DNA of 64,000 bases from NCBI RefSeq assembly GCF_022341425.1, contig NZ_JABFUC010000011.1, positions 1 to 64,000 of the forward strand, in the 5' to 3' direction. A program made the position numbers and the translations under genes. Position 1 is the stretch's first letter, and every line of letters begins with the position of its first letter. The notes under the pieces were generated by a model. That model did not search any database, had not been told where the DNA came from, and saw only the letters and a program-made list of their open reading frames with translations. Source of the DNA: Billgrantia campisalis (GTDB lineage Bacteria; Pseudomonadota; Gammaproteobacteria; Pseudomonadales; Halomonadaceae). Positions 18,439 through 27,230 of the stretch are shown one piece after another.

Positions 18439-19299
18439 TCAGAAGGCGACTTGCAGTGACAGATAGCCGCCGCGTTGATCGTCGAGACCAGCGATCGACC
18501 CCAAGTCGAGCCAGGCGCCGGTCAGGGAGACATGCTTGTTGAAGAAGAAGGCGCTGTAGGCAGCCTGCCAACCGTCTTCCCGGGCGAAGCCCAGATTATC
18601 GGGTTTCTGGCGGTACTCCATGCCGACGACCCAGTTCGGGGTCAGGAAGAGTCCCAGCGAGCCTTCGGCGACCAGTGAGCGGCTCGCTTGCCGGTCACCG
18701 CCGAAGCCTAGCAGACCGCCCTGATTGGCCTTGGTTGATCGCAGCGTCAGGTTGGCCAGCAGGTTGCGCCCGGCCGCGGCATCGAAGAACAGCTTGCTGC
18801 CGGCGAGGTAGATATCGTTGCCTCGGTTGGCTCGGGCGCCCACCGCCCGGGCCAGGTTGCCGTCGTCCAGGCGCTTGTGTTGCAGGCCCAGGCTCCAGAT
18901 GCCCCAGGGGTGATAGAGCACGTCGCCGAACAGGCGAACCTTCAGGCCATGGATGTCCTGCGCGAGTTTGCCGCCCAGGGTGTCCAGGCCGAGGCGCTGA
19001 CGCGCGAAGGAGAGCTCCAGGCGATCGTTCCAGTTGGCGGCCACGCCGGCGACATCCAGCCGGTAGTCTTCCAGGCGGGCGGCGCTGCGGGTTGCCGTGA
19101 TCGCCCACTCCCCTTCGCTGGCGGTGCCGGTCAGCACGCCCCAGGGCGACAGGCCGCCGCCGCTGGCGCCTTCGATCTGGGTCACCCCGCCGGTGCCCAG
19201 CAGTCGACTGCCGGCCCAGCTGTGGGGGGCCTGCAGCAGCAGGCCACATAGCAGGATGAGCCATAACGGCCGGACGGCTGCGCGTGATGCCGGTGTCAT
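18439..19299 (-). CDS. DUF3034-like outer-membrane protein
   Basis: A 286-residue protein with a signal peptide (LWLILLCGLLLQAPHSWAG). The mature part is rich in alternating beta-strand-like stretches and ends in an aromatic residue (YLSLQVAF), typical of outer-membrane barrels. LLGTGGVTQIEGASGGGLSP at its N-terminus and HKRLDD.. further in match what I recall of DUF3034 proteins, which have no assigned function. Its ATG overlaps the stop of the GGDEF-EAL gene by 4 nt, and the haemoglobin gene follows 13 bases later. A porin-like or structural role is a guess. Confidence 0.75.
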   Translation of the reverse strand: MTPASRAAVRPLWLILLCGLLLQAPHSWAGSRLLGTGGVTQIEGASGGGLSPWGVLTGTASEGEWAITATRSAARLEDYRLDVAGVAANWNDRLELSFARQRLGLDTLGGKLAQDIHGLKVRLFGDVLYHPWGIWSLGLQHKRLDDGNLARAVGARANRGNDIYLAGSKLFFDAAAGRNLLANLTLRSTKANQGGLLGFGGDRQASRSLVAEGSLGLFLTPNWVVGMEYRQKPDNLGFAREDGWQAAYSAFFFNKHVSLTGAWLDLGSIAGLDDQRGGYLSLQVAF

Positions 19300-21527
19300 T
19301 GCCTCTCCTTGGTGAGGGCCTTGTCGTGAGCGGCCTTCCAGGCGCAGAACTGGCTGGCCGACAAGGGGTGTGAGAACAGATAGCCCTGCAAGATGTCGCA
19401 GCCCAGACGCGTTAGCAGGACCCTTGATGCCTCGGTTTCCACGCCTTCGGCGACGATCTCGAGGCCCAGGTTGTGGCCAAGCTCGATGGTCGAGCGCACG
19501 ATGATCTCGTCATCGGCGTTTTCGTCCAGCTTGAGAATGAAGGACTTGTCGATCTTGAGCTCCTGGACCGGCAGGCGCTTCAACTGGGCCAGTGACGAAT
19601 AGCCGGTGCCGAAATCGTCCACGGCGATGCGCAGCCCGGCCTGGCGCAGCGTATCGAGCCGGCAGGCGGCCTGCTCGGGCTCCTGCATGATGGCGCTCTC
19701 GGTGATTTCCAGGCGCAGCCGCTCGGGACTCAGTCCATGGCTTGTCAGGCAGTGCTGCAGCCGGCCGGGCAGGCTGTCGTCGGTCACGTCCTTGGCAGAG
19801 AGGTTGATGGCGGCGTCGACCCGACAGCCATCCTGCTCCCAGGCGCGGAGCTGGGCACAGACGGTGTCCACCATCCACTGCGTCAGGCGCTGGATGCTGC
19901 CCGAGTGCTCGGCGAGGGTGATGAATTCGTCCGGGGGGATGAAGCCGAGGCGGGGGTGTTGCCAGCGCATCAGCGCCTCGACCGCGGTCACCCGGCCCGT
20001 GCGGGCGTCGAGTTGAGGCTGATAGACCATCGTCAGCTGGCCCTGGGGCGCGGCTTCCTGAAGGTCGTGTACCAGGGTCAGCTGGCGTAGGTGCTGCTCG
20101 TCCTGCCCCACCACATAGCACCGATGGGGTTGTCGCGCACGTCGGGCCAGATCGAGGGCGATCTCGGCCCGACGCAGCAGCAGTGTGGCACTGTCCCCGT
20201 GACCGGGGTAGCGCACCTCGCCGATGGCCAGCGTCAGGCGAAGCGGCGATCCTTGCAAGTCGATGGGTTCGGCAAGGCGGTGTTGCAGCGTCTCCAGCCA
20301 GTCTTCGTCGGCGGCCGGTGCCGCGAGGTGCAGCAGAAACTCGTCGCCGCTCAAGCGATAGGCGGCGGTCTTCGGCATGGGCAGTGCCTTGAGTCGCTGG
20401 GCGAACACCTTGAGCACCTGGTCACCCACGGCATAGCCGAAGGTGTCGTTGATGGTGCGCAGCCCGTGGATGGAGAGGCGCAGCAGGGTAAAGGGATGGC
20501 CCTTTTCGATAGCAGTGCCGATGTCCTGCTGGGCCGAATGTCGGTTACCCAGGTCGGTGAGCAGATCGTGCAGGGACTGGTGGATCAGGGACTGCTCACG
20601 GCGGTCGATGTCGTCCTGCATGGCGAGCAGGGTCTGGGCTAGAACCCCCGTCTCCCCCCGTGACGAGACGGGGATGTGCGACAGCCGCTCGCCGCGGCCG
20701 ATACGCCGGGCGGCCTCGGTGAGCTTGATCAGCGGTCGCGCCATGCTGCGAGCGCTCAGCGCGGCGATCACCGCGGTGACCAGCAGCGTCAGGGCGAAGA
20801 TCGCCAGCAGGCGCCAGCGCAGCTCGGCATAGATCTCCAGCAGCTCATGTCGCGTCCGGCGCGTCAGAGCGTAGGCTTGCTCGTCATCCCCGACGGAAAG
20901 CGGCTGGGTGCGGGTCAGGTAGCCGTCCTCGGCCAGCAAGGCCGCCCGGGTATCGTCGGTGACGAAGCGGGTATCCAGCCGGGTCAGGGCGCTGATCTCC
21001 TCGGCGAGATTGGCATCGAGCAGAAACCCCATCCCAACCCAGGCGATCAGGCCGGGCGCCCGTACCGGCAACAGCACGAACTGGTAGGGGCGACCGTCGT
21101 GAAGCACTACGTCGACCACCTCCCCTTCGCGGCGCGCCTGTTCCCAACGCTTGGGGAAGGGCGGCGGCGCCCCGGCGCGGTGGTGGCTGCTGGCCAGTAG
21201 CTCCCCCTGCGGGCTGCTCAGCAGTACCATGTCGGCGCCGGCCCGGTCCCCGTGGTTGGCGAGGACGCTGCGCAGCGTCTCGGTGTCCTGGGTGGCCACG
21301 GCGCTCTTGAAACCGAAATCCGCGGCCAGGATGGCGACGTTGTCGCGCAGCTGCTGGCCGCGCTCATCAAGCAGTTGAAGGGCGACATCCAGCCCCACCT
21401 CAAGCTGGCGCTCGCCCTTGGTGAGAGTGTCCTGCTGTAGCGTTCGCAGGATGGCACCGGCGGCCACGAGCTGGGCTACGATCACCATGGCGAGCATCAC
21501 GAGCAGAAGGCGGCGGCGAAACGACAT
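19296..21527 (-). CDS. Membrane GGDEF-EAL protein with periplasmic sensor and HAMP domain
   Basis: A 743-residue c-di-GMP enzyme. Order: TM1 (LLLVMLAMVIVAQLVAAGA), a periplasmic cache-like sensor of about 200 residues, TM2 (LLAIFALTLLVTAVIAAL), HAMP, GGDEF, EAL. The cyclase motif is SGDEF (YRLSGDEFLLHL) and no RxxD inhibitory site precedes it. The phosphodiesterase part keeps its key residues: VEALMRW, INLSAKD, LEITES, DDFGTGYSS, ELKIDKSF and VAEGVET. Phosphodiesterase activity is therefore likely, and cyclase activity possible. It starts right after the cupredoxin stop (TGAATG) and overlaps the DUF3034 gene, so the periplasmic neighbours may supply the signal. Confidence 0.9.
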   Translation of the reverse strand: MSFRRRLLLVMLAMVIVAQLVAAGAILRTLQQDTLTKGERQLEVGLDVALQLLDERGQQLRDNVAILAADFGFKSAVATQDTETLRSVLANHGDRAGADMVLLSSPQGELLASSHHRAGAPPPFPKRWEQARREGEVVDVVLHDGRPYQFVLLPVRAPGLIAWVGMGFLLDANLAEEISALTRLDTRFVTDDTRAALLAEDGYLTRTQPLSVGDDEQAYALTRRTRHELLEIYAELRWRLLAIFALTLLVTAVIAALSARSMARPLIKLTEAARRIGRGERLSHIPVSSRGETGVLAQTLLAMQDDIDRREQSLIHQSLHDLLTDLGNRHSAQQDIGTAIEKGHPFTLLRLSIHGLRTINDTFGYAVGDQVLKVFAQRLKALPMPKTAAYRLSGDEFLLHLAAPAADEDWLETLQHRLAEPIDLQGSPLRLTLAIGEVRYPGHGDSATLLLRRAEIALDLARRARQPHRCYVVGQDEQHLRQLTLVHDLQEAAPQGQLTMVYQPQLDARTGRVTAVEALMRWQHPRLGFIPPDEFITLAEHSGSIQRLTQWMVDTVCAQLRAWEQDGCRVDAAINLSAKDVTDDSLPGRLQHCLTSHGLSPERLRLEITESAIMQEPEQAACRLDTLRQAGLRIAVDDFGTGYSSLAQLKRLPVQELKIDKSFILKLDENADDEIIVRSTIELGHNLGLEIVAEGVETEASRVLLTRLGCDILQGYLFSHPLSASQFCAWKAAHDKALTKERQ

Positions 21528-22202
21528 TCACTCATCCTTTGACTCTTGCAACGCCTGCCAGAAGTGTTGCTGAAGGGCCGAGGGTTCTTGCGGTGTCGGC
21601 AGGCTCGCCTGGAGGTCCAGTGCCACCGTCAGCGATTCTCCCGCGCTGATTTCGCCCTCCCACCACGTCTGGTGGGTATCGTCGAGGCGTGGGTGCCAGA
21701 TGCGCAGGCGATGTTCGCCGGGGGGCAGGTCAGGAAACTCGGCCTGCCCATTGGGGCCGGTTAGGGCCACCGCGGCGGCGTCGCTGACCACGATGAAGGC
21801 CTGCATGTGATCGTGAATGTTGCACCCCAGCACCACCACGCCCGGTTGGTCGAAGTGGATGGGGGGAGGCGTTTCCTGCAGGTAGAGCTCGAGTTCGAAT
21901 ACCTTGGCCGGCGAAAAGGAGAAGACGTGGTGGCGTGTGGTGTCGTGGTTGGGAAACTCGACCCGGCTGTCGATGGGCACCACCGAGACATGGGGGTGGA
22001 AGGTCGCGTCGCGCTGGATCACCTGATGCGCCAGGCCGGCTGTCGGCACGACCTGGGAATGGAGGATCTCGATCACCGCCTCGTCCAGTGGTTCATGGCT
22101 GCTGGCATCGGTCACTGCGAGTTGTGCGGCAGCGACCGGCAAGCCAGGGAAGAGGCAGAGCAGCAAGGCCAGGCCGCCGAGAAAGTGTTTTCCGTTGTGC
22201 AT
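21528..22202 (-). CDS. Secreted cupredoxin-like (methylamine-utilisation-type) protein
   Basis: A 224-residue periplasmic protein. After a signal peptide (LALLLCLFPGLPVAAA) comes a segment with VEFPNHDTTRHHVFSFS and GCNIHDHMQAFIVV. H91/H92, C127, H130 or H132, and M133 look like a type 1 copper site. A carboxypeptidase-regulatory-like beta domain follows (GPNGQAEFPDLPPGEHRLRIWHP). I choose the start at 22202 (MHNGKHFLGG), since it gives the signal peptide and has AAGAGA upstream; the frame is open to 22256. It heads a four-gene operon with a c-di-GMP enzyme, a DUF3034-like protein and a haemoglobin lipoprotein. Its partner and electron donor are unknown. Confidence 0.8.
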   Translation of the reverse strand: MHNGKHFLGGLALLLCLFPGLPVAAAQLAVTDASSHEPLDEAVIEILHSQVVPTAGLAHQVIQRDATFHPHVSVVPIDSRVEFPNHDTTRHHVFSFSPAKVFELELYLQETPPPIHFDQPGVVVLGCNIHDHMQAFIVVSDAAAVALTGPNGQAEFPDLPPGEHRLRIWHPRLDDTHQTWWEGEISAGESLTVALDLQASLPTPQEPSALQQHFWQALQESKDE

Positions 22203-22288
22203 CGCGAATCTCTTGCCAAGCGTCTCGAGTGTCAAGCCGATGCTAGCATGGCACAACGTTGAGGAGGGGGCAGGTCAATCCATCATGT

Positions 22289-23455
22289 CTAGGTCGCGCT
22301 GAAGATGCAGCGACCGTGAATAAAGGTCTGTTGCGGCTGGAGGTCGCCGTCGAGCAGGGTAATGTCGGCGTCATAGCCCACGGCCAAGCGGCCTTTTCGG
22401 CCATGCAGGCCGAGCACACGAGCCACGTTCCCCGAGATCAGCTCCAGGGCCTGCTCGAGTGGTAGCACGTCCTCGCTCACCAGGCGCTGCCAGTCCGCGA
22501 TCAGGGCGGTGTTGCGCGCCACCCGCATGCCGATATAGGCGCCCTGGGCGTCGAACTCGGGCAGACTGCCATTGCAGTCGGAGCTCATGGTGATGCGCTC
22601 GACGGGAACGCCGCGGCGGAGCAGTCTCGACACCGCGTCGAAGCCGGACAGCCCCTCCTCGCCGGGGTCCTCGAAGGCGGTTACGTCGACACAGGCCTCG
22701 AACCTCAACGCATAGTCGGCGGCCTCCTCGAGCAGCTGGCGGTGACGGTTCACGTGGGTGGGGATCACCTGGTCGGCGGGGATCTCGGTCTCTGCGAGCA
22801 GTCGATGCAGCGGCTCCAGCCCGCGCTTGCCGTCGCCGAGATGGAAATGGCAGATGCCGCGCTTGCCGGCCAGCATGGCGCCGACCCGGACCTCGCTGAC
22901 CAGTCGCTCGATCTCGTCCTGGCGCGGCTGGCTCGAACGATGGTCCGAGATCGCCAGCTCCCCCAGGCCGATGACCTCGGGGATCCAGGCCAGGTCGCGC
23001 TGAACGTCGCCGGTGAGGGTCGGGGGCGGCACGCGATAGGCGCCCGTGTACATATAGGCCGCAATGCCTTCGGCCTTGAGCCCGCGTACCTTGGCCAGCA
23101 GGTCCGCGGGGGAGCGGCTGATGCTGTCGGTTCCCAGCACCCCCACCACGGTGCCGATGCCCATGGAAGCAATTTCGTGGGCGGTGATCTCCGGGCAGCG
23201 GGTGCCGCAGCCCCCCTCGCCGCCGCCGCCGGTCACATGCACGTGCTGGTCGATAAAGGCGGGCACAGCGGTGAGGTCACGCGCTTCCACGACCCGCACC
23301 GGCCAGCCCGCCGGGACCTCCATATCCCGCCCCAGGGCCGCGATCCGGCCGTCGGCGATCAGCAGGTCGGTGGCGTCGAGCGGCTCCGGCGCATGGAGGC
23401 ATCCAACCCGCAGCAGGGTCAGCAGCCGGTCTGCCCGGAGGGCGGTGGGCATCAT
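22289..23455 (-). CDS. iadA: Isoaspartyl dipeptidase
   Basis: A 388-residue amidohydrolase that cleaves beta-aspartyl dipeptides. Metal-site motifs are PAFIDQHVHVTGGGGEGG, HFHLGDGKRGL, PTHVNRH and TMSSDCNGS. Length is normal for IadA (about 390). The gene overlaps the cyanophycin synthetase gene by 4 nt. In that operon it would split the beta-Asp-Arg dipeptide released by cyanophycinase into aspartate and arginine, closing the storage cycle. Confidence 0.93.
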   Translation of the reverse strand: MMPTALRADRLLTLLRVGCLHAPEPLDATDLLIADGRIAALGRDMEVPAGWPVRVVEARDLTAVPAFIDQHVHVTGGGGEGGCGTRCPEITAHEIASMGIGTVVGVLGTDSISRSPADLLAKVRGLKAEGIAAYMYTGAYRVPPPTLTGDVQRDLAWIPEVIGLGELAISDHRSSQPRQDEIERLVSEVRVGAMLAGKRGICHFHLGDGKRGLEPLHRLLAETEIPADQVIPTHVNRHRQLLEEAADYALRFEACVDVTAFEDPGEEGLSGFDAVSRLLRRGVPVERITMSSDCNGSLPEFDAQGAYIGMRVARNTALIADWQRLVSEDVLPLEQALELISGNVARVLGLHGRKGRLAVGYDADITLLDGDLQPQQTFIHGRCIFSAT

Positions 23456-26088
23456 GATGGCTCACCCCCGGACCCCGTCGCGGCGGCCGAACGGAAACGC
23501 CGCCCCCGGATACGCTCGATGGCGCCATCGACATCATCGATCAGCAATACCAGCAGGTCGCCTTCGCTTGCCTCATCGAAGGCCCGGTCGACGGCCTGCT
23601 GCTCTTCCATGATGACCTCGACCTGGCACGCATCGGGCACCGACTCGGCCCCTTCGCGAAGCAGGCGAGCGGCGTCGCCGGGGGCGCGTCCTCGGGCATC
23701 GGTCTCATAGATGAAGACGACGTCGTGCATCCTGGCGAGCAGGGTGCCCAGCGTGAACAGGTCCTGATCGCGGCGATTGCCGGGGGCGCTGGCCACGCTG
23801 ATCCGTCGCCGGGCCGGAATACAGCTCACCAGCTCGCTCAGGGCCTCGAGCGCCGGCACGTTGTGCCCATAATCGATCAGCACCTTGATACCGTCGGCCT
23901 CGATCAGGTTAGTGCGCCCGGGATTCTGTCCCGGGGTGGGGTGGAAGGTCTGCAGGCCCATCTGGATGTCGGCGATGGAGAGCCCCAGGGCATAGGCCGA
24001 GGCGCTGGCGGCCAGGGCATTGGCGACATTGAAGCGCGCGTGCCCTTCGAAGGTGATGGGGACGTCCACTACCGGGATCACCTCGGCCTCGACGTGGCCC
24101 TGGCGCATCACGATGCACTCGTTGTGCACCGTAAAGGCGACACCCTGTTCGCGGACATGCTGGCGGACGGGGCGCGAGTCGGGGTCCAGCGTGAAGAAGA
24201 TGATGTCGCCCCGGGCCCACTGCTGGCCTTCCAGCACCCGGGGGTCGTCGGCATTGAGCACGGCCGTCCCGTCCTGGCGGACGGCATCGACCACCACCGT
24301 TTTGCAGCGTGCCAGTTCATCGAGGGTGTGGATGTCGTGCTCGCCCAGGTGGTCGCTGGCGATGTTGAGCAGCACGCCCACGTCGCATTCGTCGAAGCCG
24401 AGCCCACGGCGCATGATGCCGCCGCGGGCGACCTCGAGCACCGCAGTCTCCACCGTCGGCTCGCGCAGCACGATCGTGGCCGCCTGGGGACCGCTGTAGT
24501 CGCCACGCAGGATCACGTGGTTGTCGATCTCGATGGTGCCGGTGCAGGCCATGCCGACGTTGCGTCCCGCCTGGCGCAGCAGGTGCGAGAGTAGGCGCAC
24601 CGTGGTGGTCTTGCCGTTGGTGCCGGTGATCGCCGCGATGGGAATGCGCCCCGTGGCCTCGCTGTTGGGGAACAGCATGTCGATCACCGGGCGGCCCACA
24701 TCGCGGCCCTCCCCGTGGGTGGGCGACAGGTGCATGCGCAAGCCGGGCCCGGCGTTGACCTCGACCACGGCGGCGGACTGCTCCTCCAGGGGCCGGGTCA
24801 GGGTCTCGGCCAGCAGGTCGATGCCGATGATGTCGAGCCCGACCAGCCGCGCGATGCGCTCCGCCACATAGCGCACTTCCGGGTGGACATTGTCGGTCAC
24901 GTCCGTGGCCGTGCCGCCGGTGCTCAGGTTCGCCGTGGGCTTGAGAAAGACGATTTCGCCCGCTGGGATCACGCTCTGCAGGGTCAGGTTCTGCTGGCCG
25001 ATCAGCCGCAGCGACTGCTCGTCCAGCGGGATCTGGGTCAGCAGGTTCTCGTGGCCGATGCCACGACGCGGATCGCGGTTCTCCTCGTCGACCAGGGCCT
25101 GGAGGGTGGCGACCCCGTTGCCGACCACATGCGCCGGGCGACGCCGGGCGGCGGCCACGAGCTTGCCGTCGATGACCAGCAGACGATGGTCTTCGCCTCT
25201 GATGTATTGCTCGACGATCGCCGAGGGGTTGTGATGGGCGGCGATGTCGAAGGCGTCACGCAGCGCCTGGTCGTCCTCGATGTTGGTGCTCACCCCGCGG
25301 CCATGGTTGCCGATGAGCGGCTTTACCGCGACGGGATAGCCGATGTCGCGTACGGCCTCGAGGGCCTCGTCGAAGGTGCCGCACACCCGCCCCTGGGGGA
25401 CCGGGATGCCGGCATCGCCGAGCACCTGCTTGGTCCAGGCCTTGTCGTCGGCGATGCCGTAGCCGATCAGATTCGTATGGCCGGTCACCGTCGCCTGGAT
25501 GCACTGCTGCCGATGGCCGTGACCGAACTGGATGTAGCTGTTTTCCTCGCTCAGGCGGGTATAGGGAATGCCCCGCTGCTTGGCGGCGTCGACGATGGCG
25601 GCCGTGGAGGGTCCGAGCATATGGGCATCGCGCACCTTGCGTAGGCGGTCGATGATCGCCGGCATGTCGATCGCCTCGCCAGCGAACAGTCGCTCGACGA
25701 AGTCGACGGCCTCGATGCCGGCGGCCAGGCCACAGGCCTCGTCACGGTAACGATAGACGACGTTATAGATACCGGTTTCATAGGAATCGACCGTCTTGCC
25801 GTAACCCACCGAAAAGCCGATCAGATTCTGTAGTTCGATCGAGACATGCTCTACCACGTGGCCGGCCCAAGTGCCGCGCTCGAGCCGTTCCAGGAACCCG
25901 CCGGGTCGGCCGACCGAGCAGCGGTGTTCGTAAAGGGTCGGCAGAAGTTCGGTAATGCGTTCTACGATGCCAGGAACGCTATCGCTCGGCCGCTCTTCGA
26001 GTTCACCGATGTCCAGGCGCATGAAGATGGCCGGATAGCGGCTGTAGTAGTTCGGGCCGCGCAGCGCCCGATGCTCGAGAATGATCAT
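23452..26088 (-). CDS. cphA: Cyanophycin synthetase
   Basis: An 878-residue ATP-dependent ligase that builds the multi-L-arginyl-poly-L-aspartate storage polymer. Order: N-terminal domain starting MIILEHRALRGPNYYS, a central ATP-grasp domain (VAVKPLIGNHGRGVSTNI; YIRGEDHRLLVIDGKLVAAA), and a Mur-ligase-like C-terminal domain with the P-loop AAITGTNGKTTTVRLLSHLL and FNVANALAASASAYALG. Length matches CphA1 (about 870-900). It overlaps cphB upstream and iadA downstream by 4 nt each. Confidence 0.96.
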   Translation of the reverse strand: MIILEHRALRGPNYYSRYPAIFMRLDIGELEERPSDSVPGIVERITELLPTLYEHRCSVGRPGGFLERLERGTWAGHVVEHVSIELQNLIGFSVGYGKTVDSYETGIYNVVYRYRDEACGLAAGIEAVDFVERLFAGEAIDMPAIIDRLRKVRDAHMLGPSTAAIVDAAKQRGIPYTRLSEENSYIQFGHGHRQQCIQATVTGHTNLIGYGIADDKAWTKQVLGDAGIPVPQGRVCGTFDEALEAVRDIGYPVAVKPLIGNHGRGVSTNIEDDQALRDAFDIAAHHNPSAIVEQYIRGEDHRLLVIDGKLVAAARRRPAHVVGNGVATLQALVDEENRDPRRGIGHENLLTQIPLDEQSLRLIGQQNLTLQSVIPAGEIVFLKPTANLSTGGTATDVTDNVHPEVRYVAERIARLVGLDIIGIDLLAETLTRPLEEQSAAVVEVNAGPGLRMHLSPTHGEGRDVGRPVIDMLFPNSEATGRIPIAAITGTNGKTTTVRLLSHLLRQAGRNVGMACTGTIEIDNHVILRGDYSGPQAATIVLREPTVETAVLEVARGGIMRRGLGFDECDVGVLLNIASDHLGEHDIHTLDELARCKTVVVDAVRQDGTAVLNADDPRVLEGQQWARGDIIFFTLDPDSRPVRQHVREQGVAFTVHNECIVMRQGHVEAEVIPVVDVPITFEGHARFNVANALAASASAYALGLSIADIQMGLQTFHPTPGQNPGRTNLIEADGIKVLIDYGHNVPALEALSELVSCIPARRRISVASAPGNRRDQDLFTLGTLLARMHDVVFIYETDARGRAPGDAARLLREGAESVPDACQVEVIMEEQQAVDRAFDEASEGDLLVLLIDDVDGAIERIRGRRFRSAAATGSGGEPS

Positions 26089-26933
26089 CGTTTCTCCGCG
26101 AGAATGGCACTGAGTTCGTCGGCAACCAGATAGCGTCGCGCTTCGACGTCGAACCCGTGGCCGCTGACCATCGCATGGAGGATCATATTCTCGACGGCCA
26201 CCGGTTCGCCCATGGCAAGCTCGGCGATGTTGGAGCTCGCCAGGTCGCGGCTGTCGATGATGATGACGTGGCCCGGCCCGATGGCTTCGAGAATGCCGTG
26301 GGGGTGGATGATCACGCCGGCATCTTCGCCAAGGCCCACGCCCAGATGCTCCGGGTTGCTCGCTCCGACCTCCATCAGGCGCGTAAAGCGGCCTCGCTCG
26401 AGGAAGTGGCTGTCGATGATCAAGCCTTCGACGAGCCCGAGACCGAAGGTCATGTTGACGGCGCCCTTGCGCAGGGCATCGGCGGCGGCGCCGTTGTAGA
26501 TCATGGTGCCCGGCATGGCCGCCGCGCCGGCACTGGTCCCGGCCACCACCGCGCCGCCCTTCAGGCGACTGCGGATGGCCTTGAGGGTCGGCGAGCCGCC
26601 CAGGACATTGGTCAGACGCAGCTGGTCACCGCCGGTGAAGAAGATCACGCCGCTCTGCTCGATCAGGCGCACCGTGTCGGCATCGGCCGCCTCCTGGCGG
26701 TCACGGATATCCAGCGAATGGACGCGGCTGGCACCCAGGCGAGAGAAGGCCGCTTCGTAGTCGGGCAGCACCTCGTCGGGAATGCCGCTCGCGGTGGCGA
26801 TGACCGCGACCTCATGGCTATCCGCAGGGGCCAGGGCGAAGACCTGTTTAAGGATCGCGAGATCGGATGTCCTGTCTTCGGCCCCTCCGATGGCTACGAG
26901 GTGGCCGGATACCGAGTGGAGCGGATAGGTCAT
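26085..26933 (-). CDS. cphB: Cyanophycinase
   Basis: A 282-residue serine exopeptidase that releases beta-Asp-Arg from cyanophycin. The nucleophile elbow is VAGTSAGAAAMPGTMI, and GGAEDR and IFFTGGDQLRLTNVLGG are typical of CphB. I start at 26933 (MTYPLHSV), which has GAAAGGG upstream; a longer frame to 27077 adds about 48 residues without a ribosome-binding site. It is the first gene of the cphB-cphA-iadA operon, so breakdown and synthesis enzymes are made from one message. Confidence 0.93.
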   Translation of the reverse strand: MTYPLHSVSGHLVAIGGAEDRTSDLAILKQVFALAPADSHEVAVIATASGIPDEVLPDYEAAFSRLGASRVHSLDIRDRQEAADADTVRLIEQSGVIFFTGGDQLRLTNVLGGSPTLKAIRSRLKGGAVVAGTSAGAAAMPGTMIYNGAAADALRKGAVNMTFGLGLVEGLIIDSHFLERGRFTRLMEVGASNPEHLGVGLGEDAGVIIHPHGILEAIGPGHVIIIDSRDLASSNIAELAMGEPVAVENMILHAMVSGHGFDVEARRYLVADELSAILAEKR

Positions 26934-27230
26934 GGCCCTTTCGTCGCCCAGCGACGCTTTTGAGTAAACGCTGAAGCGGTGTCCACACGGGGGCTTGTCG
27001 ATGATGGCGTGGCGCTTGCAGCCTACCCCTTCACTTATAACAGCCCTCCCGACACTTGACACGCCTTGCAGGCTCAAGAATCACGGTCAGGCTCGGATGC
27101 CCCCCACTGGTCGGCCGCTTGGCGAAAGCGCTGAATCTTTCCACGCGGCGGCGCTGGATTTACCGGCTAAGGTATGGGAGAAAAGCGTCAGGGCTATCGC
27201 CCAACAAACGATTGAACGAGGAACAACAAG
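26934..27230. promoter_or_regulatory. Divergent region between cphB and the peptide ABC operon
   Basis: Nearly 300 bases without a gene. It must hold the cyanophycin operon promoter (leftward) and the ABC transporter promoter (rightward). TTGACA at 27055-27060 is a possible rightward -35, but I see no convincing -10 at the right distance. Leftward, TATAAG near 27040 is a possible -10. The downstream gene has CGAGGAAC before its start. Confidence 0.4.

Noticed and set aside
22231..22236. TTGACA as the -35 of the cupredoxin operon
   Set aside because: A -10 at the right distance would be GAGATT and would overlap the ribosome-binding site.
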